Source: Akkermansiaceae bacterium
GTDB lineage: Bacteria; Verrucomicrobiota; Verrucomicrobiia; Verrucomicrobiales; Akkermansiaceae
Assembly: GCA_019634595.1 (NCBI GenBank)
Contig: JAHCBC010000004.1
Coordinates: 616,535-680,534 of the forward strand
Reading direction: 5' to 3'
Length of the DNA stretch: 64,000 nucleotides
The position numbers and the translations under genes were made by a program. How positions within the stretch are numbered: the stretch's first letter is position 1; the number at the start of each line of letters is the position of its first letter. Below the pieces are notes generated by a model. That model was not told the origin of the DNA, searched no databases, and saw only the letters and a program-made list of their open reading frames with translations. Positions 32,462 to 41,063 of the stretch are shown in pieces.

Positions 32462-33956
32462 CCCAATCATCGAGGAAACTGTTGGATGGGTTGAAATCAA
32501 GGATGGTCGCCGGAGCCAGATCGATGTTCCACTCTCCTGCGGAGGGGGTGAGCAACCGGACATGGGAGGCGGTACCCTCCACAGGTTTTCCGGTCACCCT
32601 GCCCAGCGGCGCCAGGTGGATGGTCATCTCCCCCGCGGTGGATTCCAGCGGCTTTGCGAGGCCCCCACGGGCGAAGCGGATCTCCGCAAGGTCATCCAGC
32701 GGGAAGCGGAAGCCACCGTATCTTCCCTCCAGGAGGACCATGCCATCCTTGAAGCCGGTGACTTTTCCGGAAAAGCGGTCCGTGCCATTCGCCAGCAGGA
32801 CGATGTCCTGATCCTCCACCTGCAGGCTGCGGGCGGAGTCCGGCATGCCATTCCACTCCGCCATCGCGATGTCCGAAATGCGGACCGGGGAATTCATGCT
32901 CTGCACCATGAAGCCGAAGCCCCCTCCCTTCCCGGAATAGGTCGTGGTACCCGCCCCGGCAGGACCCTCGCTCCACTGGCCGAAAAACTCGTCATTGATG
33001 AAAAGCGAGATCTCCCCGGACTGGCGGTTGCAGCGCAGCTCCACCGTCACATTGTCCGACTCCCCGAGGCGGGCGCTGTAGCTGTTCGAGCGGATGGCTT
33101 CGACCGAAGGCTTGCCGCCTTCATCAAAACCGGCCCGGTAGAGCAGCACGCTGTTGCCGCTCATCTGGAGGACATAGCTGCTGCCGAAAAGCTTGGGGAA
33201 CGAGGAAGCATCCGCAGGGAACTGGTTGGCGGCCGCGTTCCCGATGACCTCTTCCCCGGCCGCCTGCGGCCGCTGGAAGTCGGCGTGGAAAGCGAAGGCC
33301 ATCGACATGCGGTTCTTCCACGCGAGGCTGAAGCGCAGCACGGAACGGTCCGGCATCCCTTCCTTCCGGACCAGGGCGGTGCCGGGCCGGGTGCCCTGCC
33401 AGTACCAGGCGGAGCCGGAGAATTTCCAGTGGCCGGGCTTGGTCGGGTCATCCTTGGCATCTTTCCCGGCTGTCTCCGCCGGGACCCCATCGGGCACGGC
33501 CATGTTGACGGCGCTCCATTCCTCTCCTTCATACGGGCCATGGTAGATCAGCCTGCCGCCAAGCGGGCTGGGGGCCACCATCGCCACACGCTCCCTTGGC
33601 AGTGTGACGGATCCGGCGAAGGAAGTCTCCAGCACCACGGATTTGTCATCCAAGGACTTCAGCACGCCGGGAATCCTGTCCCCATCGACAAGCGTGACAC
33701 AGGAAAGGGAGGCCATCGGCTTCCTGGGCCTGCCGCCATTGAGAACCACCTGCCTGACCTCCGAGGAGGAAAGCTCGATGGCTCCCGTCACATCCTCCCG
33801 GTTCCATGCTATCTTCGCGCCCGTCCCGATCCCGGCGAAGGTGCCGTGGAGCTGGTCGCCATTCGAAAAGCGCAGCAGATCCTGGCGGGGCGGCTCCTTC
33901 TCCGCGGATGCGGTCAGGGCGCCGAGTGCCAGCAAGATGGAAAGTCGGAGGATCAT
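32448..33956 (-). CDS. Exported LamG-like protein, cassette gene 4
   Basis: Function unknown. 502 aa from ATG 33956 (signal MILRLSILLALGALTASA). Units LLRFSNGDQLHGTFAGIGTG and LVDGDRIPGVLKSLDDKSVV precede a concanavalin-like domain (LRFSLAWKNRMSMAFAFHAD, NVTVELRCNRQSGEISLFIN, DEFFGQW). A further ND-x-F-x-G unit (LLANGTDRFSGKVTGFKDGM) and a last beta unit (LGRVTGKPVEGTASHVRLL) follow. The longest of the three related proteins. ATG 33956 overlaps the stop of the prenyltransferase-repeat gene by 4 bp, which supports this start over the upstream in-frame ATG at 34109. Confidence 0.72.
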   Translation of the reverse strand: MILRLSILLALGALTASAEKEPPRQDLLRFSNGDQLHGTFAGIGTGAKIAWNREDVTGAIELSSSEVRQVVLNGGRPRKPMASLSCVTLVDGDRIPGVLKSLDDKSVVLETSFAGSVTLPRERVAMVAPSPLGGRLIYHGPYEGEEWSAVNMAVPDGVPAETAGKDAKDDPTKPGHWKFSGSAWYWQGTRPGTALVRKEGMPDRSVLRFSLAWKNRMSMAFAFHADFQRPQAAGEEVIGNAAANQFPADASSFPKLFGSSYVLQMSGNSVLLYRAGFDEGGKPSVEAIRSNSYSARLGESDNVTVELRCNRQSGEISLFINDEFFGQWSEGPAGAGTTTYSGKGGGFGFMVQSMNSPVRISDIAMAEWNGMPDSARSLQVEDQDIVLLANGTDRFSGKVTGFKDGMVLLEGRYGGFRFPLDDLAEIRFARGGLAKPLESTAGEMTIHLAPLGRVTGKPVEGTASHVRLLTPSAGEWNIDLAPATILDFNPSNSFLDDWDVQF

Positions 33957-34951
33957 TTTTCGTAGATCGGCAGGTAGCGGTAGTTCAGTGCCAGGGAGAG
34001 GAGCGCGCCCGCGGTGTTGAAGGATGCACCCTGGTTTCCGGGGAACGAACCATCCCTCCCCTGGAGGGTCGCCATGTAGCGGATGTTCCTCTGGTTCCAC
34101 TCCCGCCATGTGTCCTCATCCGCATGGAAGAGAGCCTGCGACATGTAATATTCGTAGTAAAACGGGTAGTAGCGGTCCCGGTAGTCGAGGTTCTTCTTCA
34201 GGAACTCCAGGCTGGCCTTGTAGGGCTTCGAGTCACGCTCCTTCGCCAGCGAGAGGCAGAGCGATCCGATGGCGGTGAGGGTGGGCTTCCCGCCGCTGGG
34301 CGAGGTGTAACCTACGGAGCCGTCCGCACCGCGGCACTGGGCGATGTAGGCCAGACCGTCGTTGATGGCCTTCTGCGGCACCTCCAGCCCGGCGTTCCGC
34401 GCGGCGAACAGGGTCACCAACTGGCCGCCGGTCACGGTGGTGTCCGCGTCCTTGCTGTCCGGCTGGTAGCGCCAGGCCTTGAACTTGTTCCGATCCTGCG
34501 CGGAGAGGATCAGGGCGACGGCTTTCTTCAGAGCGGCCGCCACATCGGGATGGTCGATGACGCCGTAGGCCTCCGCCAGCGCCTTGGTGGCGAAGCAGTG
34601 GCTGTACATGTTGTTGCCGATGTAGCCGTTGGTGTCGTTCTGCTCGGAAATGATGTAGTCGATCGCCTTCCGGATCACGGCGGCGTGGGGGCCGTTGTTG
34701 GGATCCTCCCCGTGCGCCAGGAAAGCGGCCACACAGAGGCCCACCACGCCCGGCTCGGAACCCACTCCATCGTCCCAGTGTCCGCGCGCGTTCTGGCTCT
34801 TCGCCAGATACTGGAGGCCGCGCTCATAGATGAGCTCCACCTGCTGGGGGATGACATCTTCCTTCCGTCCAGGCAGATCCTGGGAAAACGCCGGAGCACC
34901 CATGCCTGAAAAAGCGAGGGACGCACAAAGGATGGACCGCGGCATGATCAT
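33953..34951 (-). CDS. Exported prenyltransferase/squalene-cyclase-repeat protein, cassette gene 3
   Basis: 332 aa. A signal peptide (ILCASLAFSGMGAPAFSQ) is followed by alpha-toroid repeats: GLQYLAKSQNARGHWDDGVG, VGLCVAAFLAHG, AIDYIISEQNDTNGYIGNNM, GLAYIAQCRGADGSVGYTSP, SLEFLKKNLDYRDR, YMATLQGRDGSFPGNQGASF. These match the A6 prenyltransferase/terpenoid-cyclase toroid. No DxDD cyclase motif or Asp-rich prenyl-diphosphate motif is visible, so enzymatic activity is doubtful and a binding or scaffolding role is more likely. It overlaps both neighbours by 4 bp. Confidence 0.82.
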   Translation of the reverse strand: MIMPRSILCASLAFSGMGAPAFSQDLPGRKEDVIPQQVELIYERGLQYLAKSQNARGHWDDGVGSEPGVVGLCVAAFLAHGEDPNNGPHAAVIRKAIDYIISEQNDTNGYIGNNMYSHCFATKALAEAYGVIDHPDVAAALKKAVALILSAQDRNKFKAWRYQPDSKDADTTVTGGQLVTLFAARNAGLEVPQKAINDGLAYIAQCRGADGSVGYTSPSGGKPTLTAIGSLCLSLAKERDSKPYKASLEFLKKNLDYRDRYYPFYYEYYMSQALFHADEDTWREWNQRNIRYMATLQGRDGSFPGNQGASFNTAGALLSLALNYRYLPIYEK

Positions 34952-35574
34952 TTCCCCTTCTGCCCGGCCCCCCGGTTGTAGGCATCCAGCGCCCGATGGA
35001 ACTCCTCCGGCAGAGCCTTCCCCGCACTGCCCGCCGCCTTCGGAACTTTCCTCGCCACGGATTTCTCGTTCGCGTCACCGGTGATGTTCCCGTTCGGTGT
35101 GTCGGACTCACCGAACTTGTTGCCCGGCCCACCCTGGTCGCCGCCGGGTTGGCCCTGTTGCTGGCCCTCCCCTTGTCCGGGTTCCTTGCCCATCATGCGC
35201 TCCATCATGTCCATCATCGCGCCACCGGCCTGGCCGCTGCCGTTCTGCTTCTGCCGCTCCTTCGCCGCGGCATGGATCTTCTCGATGATCTCCGTCTGCG
35301 CGGCGATGGTCCGGCCTCCGGTATCCGGCTCCAGGAGCCAGTCCGTGGCTTCGTCCATGATCCCCTCCACCTCTTCCAGAAGCTTGATGACCTGCGGGAC
35401 GGTTTCCTCGATGGTGAGCTGCTGGACGTCCGCGGAAAGCTCGTCCTGATCCTCCGCCAGCTTCCCGGAGCCTTCCCGGTGCTGCTGCATGACCGCCTCC
35501 TTGTCCACCGGTCCGGCGGCAAGGGAAACCCCACAGGCCAGCAGGGCGAAGATGATGTGATGCGGAAATTTCAT
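34948..35574 (-). CDS. Small exported protein with Gln/Gly-rich middle, cassette gene 2
   Basis: Not recognised as a named family. 208 aa. Signal peptide (FALLACGVSLAAG), a helical N-terminal half with LSADVQQLTIEETVPQVIKL and VEGIMDEATDWLLEPDTGG, a Met-rich patch (MMDMMERMMG), and a low-complexity Gly/Gln/Asn/Pro segment. It ends in LPEEFHRALDAYNRGAGQKG. Similar small proteins follow DUF4175 genes in other verrucomicrobial and planctomycete genomes (recollection). Overlaps its neighbours by 4 bp on both sides. Confidence 0.65.
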   Translation of the reverse strand: MKFPHHIIFALLACGVSLAAGPVDKEAVMQQHREGSGKLAEDQDELSADVQQLTIEETVPQVIKLLEEVEGIMDEATDWLLEPDTGGRTIAAQTEIIEKIHAAAKERQKQNGSGQAGGAMMDMMERMMGKEPGQGEGQQQGQPGGDQGGPGNKFGESDTPNGNITGDANEKSVARKVPKAAGSAGKALPEEFHRALDAYNRGAGQKGK

Positions 35575-38213
35575 GGTTCGGTCCCCTCCTTGCGGATGTC
35601 GGCGGATCTCCTGAGTTGTTCGAGCGCCCGTGTCCGGGAACGCAGGTCCTGCTCCTGCTGGATCATCTTCATGACGCGCAGCATGAACTCGAAATCCTCA
35701 TCTTCCGGGCTGCGCTCGCCGCCACCACCGCCACCGCCGGCCATGTTGTTCTTCTTGTTCTCCTCATCCAGTTTCGCCGCCCACTCCGCGAGCCGCTTCG
35801 CCCATTCCTCGTTCTTGTCGGAACCGATGGATGATTGGTTGGTGCCGAAGCTGGAGCGGATGTCCTCCAGCGCGACATCGATCTGTGAGTCCTTCATCTC
35901 CACCAGGATGGTGTTGAACATCTCCTGTTTCGTCCGGGCGAAGTAGTGGGTGAGGTCCTCCTGGATCCACCGGATGTCCGATCCGGTGTCCGACTGCTGG
36001 CGTCCCGCTTCCGTAAGGATCCGCGCATCCGCCGGGTCCAGTTCGCTCATCCGGAGGCCGAAAATTTTCTCCGCCGCCTGTCTCAGCGTATCCTTCACTC
36101 CGTGCAGTTCGGAGGAGGCCTTCTTGAGGCGGTTCACGAAGGTGCCTGCCTCGAAGCGGCGGTTCGCATCGTTCGCGTTCTCAACCGCCTCCTGCATCTT
36201 TTCGACCACCCGTTTCTGTTCCTCGACCGCCTCCGCGAGATCCTTCTCCGTCTTCTCCGGTGTGCTGGAGGGGTCCTGGGAATCGCCCAGCTTCCCGCGG
36301 ACTTTCGGCATGTCCTTTCCGGAAAGCTCCTGGAGGGACTTCAGCGACTCCGCCATCTTGCGCAGCGTTTCCTTGTCGATCTCCCCGTTGCGCGCGGAGT
36401 CCTGCATGAGCTTCTCCATCCGCTCCGTCAGTTCCTCCATGCGGTTGAGGTTCTCCGCCTCCGCCTGTTCCTGGATGTCCAGCCGCTTGCGGTTCTCCTC
36501 TGTCTGGAGTTCCTCGCCTGTCAGTTTCTCCAATCGCTGGTTTTCATCGAGCTGGTTCTGCTCCCGGCGGGCCACATCCTCCAGTTCCGTGATGGCACGG
36601 TCGAACTGGCTTTTCAGCATCTGCGCGTGTTCGTCCCGAGTGAGGACATAGATCGTCACCGGCTCCGAGTAGATCCGGCCGCGTCCGGGGAAATAGTCCT
36701 CCACGAACGCACGCAGCATGATCTTCTGCGGGGCGATGCCCACCGCAGCCGGAGAGAACGCCACCGGCCTGCTGAGGCGCCTGTCCTCCGGATTGCCCTC
36801 CGCCAGCTTCATCTCGCCCGCAGCGGGAGTCTCGCTGGTCGGACGGGTCGATTCACCCCTCCACTCGATCCCGCTGACTTTCACGCCGAAATCATCTTCC
36901 GCCAGTGCCTCGAAATCCACGGTTTCCTCCGGCAGCATCACCTTCTGCCGGTCGATCCCCTGGAGGTAGGCCGCCGGGGCGGCATCCCGGAAGGCATCCA
37001 CCCGCACCTTGAACTCCGCCCCTCCCGCAAGTCCCAGCTTGTCCTTCCACGTGAACGGAATCTCGAATGGCCGCGCACCCACCGTGACCGGCGGGGTGGA
37101 TGCGACCAGCCCCTTCAGCGACAGGGAACCGGACACCGGCCCGAACGCGCCTTCCTGTGGAAAATCGGATGCGATTTCCTTCGTCGGGCCATAGTCCGCG
37201 GAGGCGAGCGGGCGGTTCGTGGCGAAAGAAATGACCACCTCACTGCCTTCGACGGCGTTGAAAAAGGCACCGTTCAGTTCGAGCACCCTGTCCGGCACCT
37301 GGAGATAGGCCGGTGGCTTCACGTGGACGGACAGCTTTTCCGCGGTGGGCCGCAGCACCGGTTCCACGGCCACCTCATGCCGTGCGTCCCCGATGTTGAA
37401 GACGATGGTGCCTTTCTCCTGCTGGCCGGGGAACGCGAAGCGATAGAGATCCCCCGCCCGCTTCGCGGAAATCTCCGGCTGCAGGCCATAGCGGCCGACA
37501 CCATCCACGGGGCGGTTCTCCGAATTCTTGTGGAGTTTCAGGACGATGTCGAACGTCTCGCCGAACGGCACGGCGAGCTTCGCAGGCGGAGAATCCAGCA
37601 GGGTGAAAGTATAACGCTCCGTATCGGAAAGCGGCATCAGCCAGCGCTGGAGCGCGTTGATCCCGGCCCGCGGCGTGAAGGTGAAAGAAGCCGCCGCCAC
37701 GATGAGCAGCAGCAGCGCCACCATCCCCCAGCGGCGGTGCTTCGGTGGTGGCAGCGCTCCATCCAGCTTGCGCTTTCCGGTTTCCACCGCCACGGCCTCC
37801 ATGGCGGCCGCCCGCAGCCGCGGGGACAGCGTGTCCGAATTTCCCGTCTGGTTCTGAAGCTCGATGACGCCGAGCAACCGGTCCCCCAGCCCCGGATACC
37901 GCCGGGCGATCAGGCGGGCCAGCTCCGATTCCCGGCGGTGACGCCAGACCCAGCGGTGCAACCAATACGGCGCGAACACCGCGAACAACGAAACCCCGCC
38001 AAGGAGAATCCCCAGCCGCACCGTCCCCGGCGTCTGCCAGACCCGGTCCAGTCCATACACCAGCAGGAATGAGAAAACCAAGCCCACCACCCCGGCGATG
38101 CATGCCTCCAGCACCTTGATCCGCCACAAATGGCGGCGGAAATCATCAAGCTGCCGACGAAGCCCCTCCGGGATCACGACCGTTGATTCGGGTGACTGGG
38201 AAGGATCAGGCAT
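35571..38213 (-). CDS. DUF4175-family membrane protein, cassette gene 1
   Basis: First gene of the cassette. 880 aa. Three membrane helices (about residues 35-54, 66-84 and 162-178), a large extracytoplasmic beta-rich region (about 185-540: LSVHVKPPAYLQVPDRVLEL, VDFEALAEDDFGVKVSGIEW), then a long coiled coil (about 550-760; EDVARREQNQLDENQRLEKL, MEELTERMEKLMQDSARN). A glycine run of eight residues precedes the helical C terminus. DUF4175 genes are usually found with MoxR/DUF58/VWA genes, none of which is here. The 119-bp gap upstream probably holds the cassette promoter. Confidence 0.8.
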   Translation of the reverse strand: MPDPSQSPESTVVIPEGLRRQLDDFRRHLWRIKVLEACIAGVVGLVFSFLLVYGLDRVWQTPGTVRLGILLGGVSLFAVFAPYWLHRWVWRHRRESELARLIARRYPGLGDRLLGVIELQNQTGNSDTLSPRLRAAAMEAVAVETGKRKLDGALPPPKHRRWGMVALLLLIVAAASFTFTPRAGINALQRWLMPLSDTERYTFTLLDSPPAKLAVPFGETFDIVLKLHKNSENRPVDGVGRYGLQPEISAKRAGDLYRFAFPGQQEKGTIVFNIGDARHEVAVEPVLRPTAEKLSVHVKPPAYLQVPDRVLELNGAFFNAVEGSEVVISFATNRPLASADYGPTKEIASDFPQEGAFGPVSGSLSLKGLVASTPPVTVGARPFEIPFTWKDKLGLAGGAEFKVRVDAFRDAAPAAYLQGIDRQKVMLPEETVDFEALAEDDFGVKVSGIEWRGESTRPTSETPAAGEMKLAEGNPEDRRLSRPVAFSPAAVGIAPQKIMLRAFVEDYFPGRGRIYSEPVTIYVLTRDEHAQMLKSQFDRAITELEDVARREQNQLDENQRLEKLTGEELQTEENRKRLDIQEQAEAENLNRMEELTERMEKLMQDSARNGEIDKETLRKMAESLKSLQELSGKDMPKVRGKLGDSQDPSSTPEKTEKDLAEAVEEQKRVVEKMQEAVENANDANRRFEAGTFVNRLKKASSELHGVKDTLRQAAEKIFGLRMSELDPADARILTEAGRQQSDTGSDIRWIQEDLTHYFARTKQEMFNTILVEMKDSQIDVALEDIRSSFGTNQSSIGSDKNEEWAKRLAEWAAKLDEENKKNNMAGGGGGGGERSPEDEDFEFMLRVMKMIQQEQDLRSRTRALEQLRRSADIRKEGTEP

Positions 38214-38332
38214 GATGAATTTCAGGCAACGGAAGGGACTCTACCAACACCCGGAGTCTCCCAGAGGAAACGCGGGTTTTCCAGCCGTTTTCTCACCATC
38301 TGGAGCGATGCCATGCCCCGCTTCCGTCTTTT

Positions 38333-38941
38333 TCAGGCGAGGTAGGGATTTTGCCTCATCTCGTGGCCGATGGAGGTGGCGGGACCGTGCCCGGGAAAGA
38401 CCTTCGTCTCCGGTGGCAGCGTCAGCAACTTGGTCAAAATGCCGTCCAGAAGCTGCTGGGTGCTGCCTCCCGGCAGGTCCGTCCGGCCGATGGATTCCGC
38501 GAACAGGGTGTCCCCGGAAAACAGCACCCCATCTCCCTCCAGATAAAACGTCACACTGTCCGTCGAGTGCCCCGGCACGTGGGCGAGGCGGAGGGTTTTC
38601 CCGGCGATGACCAGCGGCTCGCCGATGGTGAATTTCCGGTCCACTTCATACGGCACCACCGAAATGGGCAGCCCCCAGCCGCGGGCGGCTGACTCCAGGG
38701 TGAGGTCCTTCGAGTAGTCCTCCAGCGCATGGAGCCGCGCACCGGCGGCCTTCAGCGCGGCGGCGTCCGTGACGTGGTCGTAGTGCTGGTGGGTGAGCAG
38801 CACGTCATCCACCCGCACGCCCTTCGCGGCGATCCAGCGCGTCACCCCCTCCGGAGCGTCGATGAGGAAATTACCGTCCGGAGTTTCAACGAGGTAGCCG
38901 TTCGTCTGCACGAACCCGCCGGTGTAAATCGAGAGTTTCAT
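38333..38941 (-). CDS. MBL-fold metallo-hydrolase (glyoxalase II-like)
   Basis: Probable thioester or related hydrolase with a dinuclear metal site; cytoplasmic. 202 aa. The HxHxDH motif is THQHYDHVTD, further ligands lie in AHVPGHSTDSV, LFSGDTLFAESIGRTDLPGG and VFPGHGPATSIGHE, and the end NPYL is typical of YcbL/GloB-like proteins. The glyoxalase II label is not certain; several cellular hydrolases share this layout. It lies 119 bp upstream of the DUF4175 cassette on the same strand and could be co-transcribed, but no overlap ties it in. Confidence 0.88.
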   Translation of the reverse strand: MKLSIYTGGFVQTNGYLVETPDGNFLIDAPEGVTRWIAAKGVRVDDVLLTHQHYDHVTDAAALKAAGARLHALEDYSKDLTLESAARGWGLPISVVPYEVDRKFTIGEPLVIAGKTLRLAHVPGHSTDSVTFYLEGDGVLFSGDTLFAESIGRTDLPGGSTQQLLDGILTKLLTLPPETKVFPGHGPATSIGHEMRQNPYLA

Positions 38942-39009
38942 TGGGAAAAGTGGCCGCGGGAAGCCATCGCGGGAAATGTACCCGTGAGGCAGGGGCAGGC
39001 TTGGTCACC

Positions 39010-39213
39010 TCATTCGGGCTTCTTGCCCAACCGGGTCAGCGCCAGCATGAACAACCCGAAGACCAGCAGGACGATCCCCCACTCCAGGTTGATGTTCTTG
39101 CCGAGCGATTTCTCATACATCTCGCTCCCCCGCGTGGCCACGCCGTAACCGGTGAGGATGAGGCCGAAAAGCGTGAAGAGAATGCCGATGGGAAGGCGGA
39201 GATCAAAGGCCAT
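39010..39213 (-). CDS. Small two-helix membrane protein next to a sodium symporter
   Basis: 67 aa: two predicted membrane helices (LPIGILFTLFGLILTGYGV and IVLLVFGLFMLALTRLG) linked by a short loop with NINLEWG. It starts 17 bp after the symporter stop, so is co-transcribed with it. Small proteins of this form commonly accompany SSS-family transporters in Verrucomicrobiota and Planctomycetota (recollection). A structural or regulatory subunit is plausible but unproven. The in-frame ATG at 39306 lies inside the symporter gene and was not used. Confidence 0.75.
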   Translation of the reverse strand: MAFDLRLPIGILFTLFGLILTGYGVATRGSEMYEKSLGKNINLEWGIVLLVFGLFMLALTRLGKKPE

Positions 39214-39230
39214 GACGGTGGTTGTGGAGG

Positions 39231-40991
39231 TTACCAGAAGTAGAAGTTGAGCGCGGTGACCGCGATGATGATGAGGGCACCGAGGACGGCGGGGCGGGTG
39301 TACCATTTGCCGCCTTCCTCAACGTGCTTCGGCGTCAGGGAATAGACCAGACCGGCGAGCTGGGCGTCGGTTTTTTCCCGCGCCTGGGTCAGGGATAGGA
39401 CGACGTTGGTGACGAAGGTGACGGTGAAGGCGACGCCCGCCACATAGAAGCTCTGGGACATTTCCTTCGGCAGCTCGATGAGCGGGGTGATCCATCCGCC
39501 CTTGATGAAGCCGACGGGATTTCCGGTCGCGATGCTCAGGCCATGGAAAGCGAACGCGGAGGTGGTGCCCGCCACCAGCCCCCAGAAGGCACCGCGGCTG
39601 TTCGAGCGGACGGTGAACATGCCGAGCAGGAAGGTGGCGAAGATGGGCGAGTTCACGAACCCGAAGACCATCTGCAGCAGCGACATGATGTTGTTGAAGT
39701 TGCTGGCGAAGTAGGCGCAGCCGATGGAAAGCAGGACGCCGAAGATGGTGGCGTAGCGGCCCATCCTCATGAGCTGGCGGTCCGTCTTCACCCCCGGGAA
39801 CTTGCTTTCGTAGATATCGTAGGTCCAGACGGTGTTGAAGGCGGTCACGTTCGCCGCCATGCCGGACATGAAGGAGGCCATCAGGGCGGTAAGCGCCAGC
39901 CCGAGCATGCCGTTCGGGAAGTAGTGGAAGATCATCGACGGCAGCACCTGGTTGTAGTTGGAGACGCCGTCCTTCATCGGGATGACGTAACCGCTGTTGG
40001 TCGTCATGTGGGTGAGCGCGTAGGCGATGATGCCCGGCAGGATGACCACGGCGGGGAACAGCATCTTCGGCACCGCACCGATGAGCGGCGTGCGGCGGGC
40101 CGCTCCCATGGAACGGGCTGCCAGCGCGCGCTGGACTTCCGCGAAGTTCGTGCACCAGTAGCCGAACGAAAGGACGAAGCCGAGGCCGAACAGGATGCCA
40201 TACCACGGCACTCCCAGCGGATTGCTGATGCCGGCGGTGTCCTTCCACAGGTGCATGGCCTCCGGGCGGGTGGTCGAAATTTTCTCCACCAGTCCGTTCC
40301 AGCCGCCCACGGCCTCCAGGCCCAGCCATGCCAGCGGGGCGATGCCCAGCAGGATCATGAAGAACTGCAGCACCTCATTGTAGATCGCGGAACTGAGGCC
40401 ACCCTTCAGGATGTAGGCCAGCACCACCACGGAGATGACCAGCAGGGAGACATGGTAGTTCCACCCCAGCAGGAGGTTCAGCAGTTCCGCCAGCGCGTGC
40501 ATGGAGATGCCGGAGGAGAACAGCGTAAGTACGGCGAAGGAGACGGAGTTGAAGGTCCGCGTCTTCTCATCGTAGCGCATCTTCAGGTACTCCGGGACGG
40601 AGCGTGCCTTCGAGCCGTAATACATCGGCATCATGAACACGCCGAGGAACACCATCGCGGGAATGGCTCCCACCCAGTAGAAGTGGGCGGTCATGATGCC
40701 ATACTCCGCGCCGGAGGCGGCCATGCCGATGATCTCCTGCGCGCCGAGGTTGGCCGAGATGAACGCGAGGCCGGTGATCCAGCCGGGGATCGCACGGCCG
40801 GAGAGGAAAAAGTCCTCCGAGTTCTTCATGTAGCGCTTCAGGGCGAAGCCGATGAACATCACGGTAAGGATGTAAGCCGCCAGGATCGAGTAATCGACGA
40901 AGTTCAGCTTGATGCTGGTGGAGAAGCCGGACGCCCTGATGTCCACGGAGGAAGTGGCGGCGAGCAGGGCGGGAAGAAGGTCGGACGACAT
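39231..40991 (-). CDS. Sodium:solute symporter (SSS/SGLT family)
   Basis: Sodium-driven uptake of a small solute, most likely a sugar. 586 aa with about 13-14 membrane segments. Landmarks: VDYSILAAYILTVMFIGFAL, FFLSGRAIPGWITGLAFISA (family N-terminal signature), NLGAQEIIGMAASGAEYG (sodium/sugar site region), GLSSAIYNEVLQFFMILLG, LALTALMASFMSGMAANVTA and FNTVWTYDIY. The gene lies 72 bp after the exported aldose 1-epimerase gene and before the small membrane protein; this neighbourhood supports a hexose substrate. Confidence 0.93.
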   Translation of the reverse strand: MSSDLLPALLAATSSVDIRASGFSTSIKLNFVDYSILAAYILTVMFIGFALKRYMKNSEDFFLSGRAIPGWITGLAFISANLGAQEIIGMAASGAEYGIMTAHFYWVGAIPAMVFLGVFMMPMYYGSKARSVPEYLKMRYDEKTRTFNSVSFAVLTLFSSGISMHALAELLNLLLGWNYHVSLLVISVVVLAYILKGGLSSAIYNEVLQFFMILLGIAPLAWLGLEAVGGWNGLVEKISTTRPEAMHLWKDTAGISNPLGVPWYGILFGLGFVLSFGYWCTNFAEVQRALAARSMGAARRTPLIGAVPKMLFPAVVILPGIIAYALTHMTTNSGYVIPMKDGVSNYNQVLPSMIFHYFPNGMLGLALTALMASFMSGMAANVTAFNTVWTYDIYESKFPGVKTDRQLMRMGRYATIFGVLLSIGCAYFASNFNNIMSLLQMVFGFVNSPIFATFLLGMFTVRSNSRGAFWGLVAGTTSAFAFHGLSIATGNPVGFIKGGWITPLIELPKEMSQSFYVAGVAFTVTFVTNVVLSLTQAREKTDAQLAGLVYSLTPKHVEEGGKWYTRPAVLGALIIIAVTALNFYFW

Positions 40992-41063
40992 TGGGGACTG
41001 AGTGGGATTCAGGGACTGCGGGAAAGTTTCAGCCGGGATACCGGGGGGATGGCAAGCGTGGTC

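Noticed and set aside
33953..34951. Calling the cassette toroid protein a squalene-hopene cyclase
   Set aside because: Repeat fold matches, but the protein is half the usual length, exported, and lacks the DxDD catalytic motif.
35946..38072. 708-codon open frame opposite the DUF4175 gene
   Set aside because: Complementary-strand artefact of GC-rich codon use; composition is His/Arg/Leu-rich without any fold signature.
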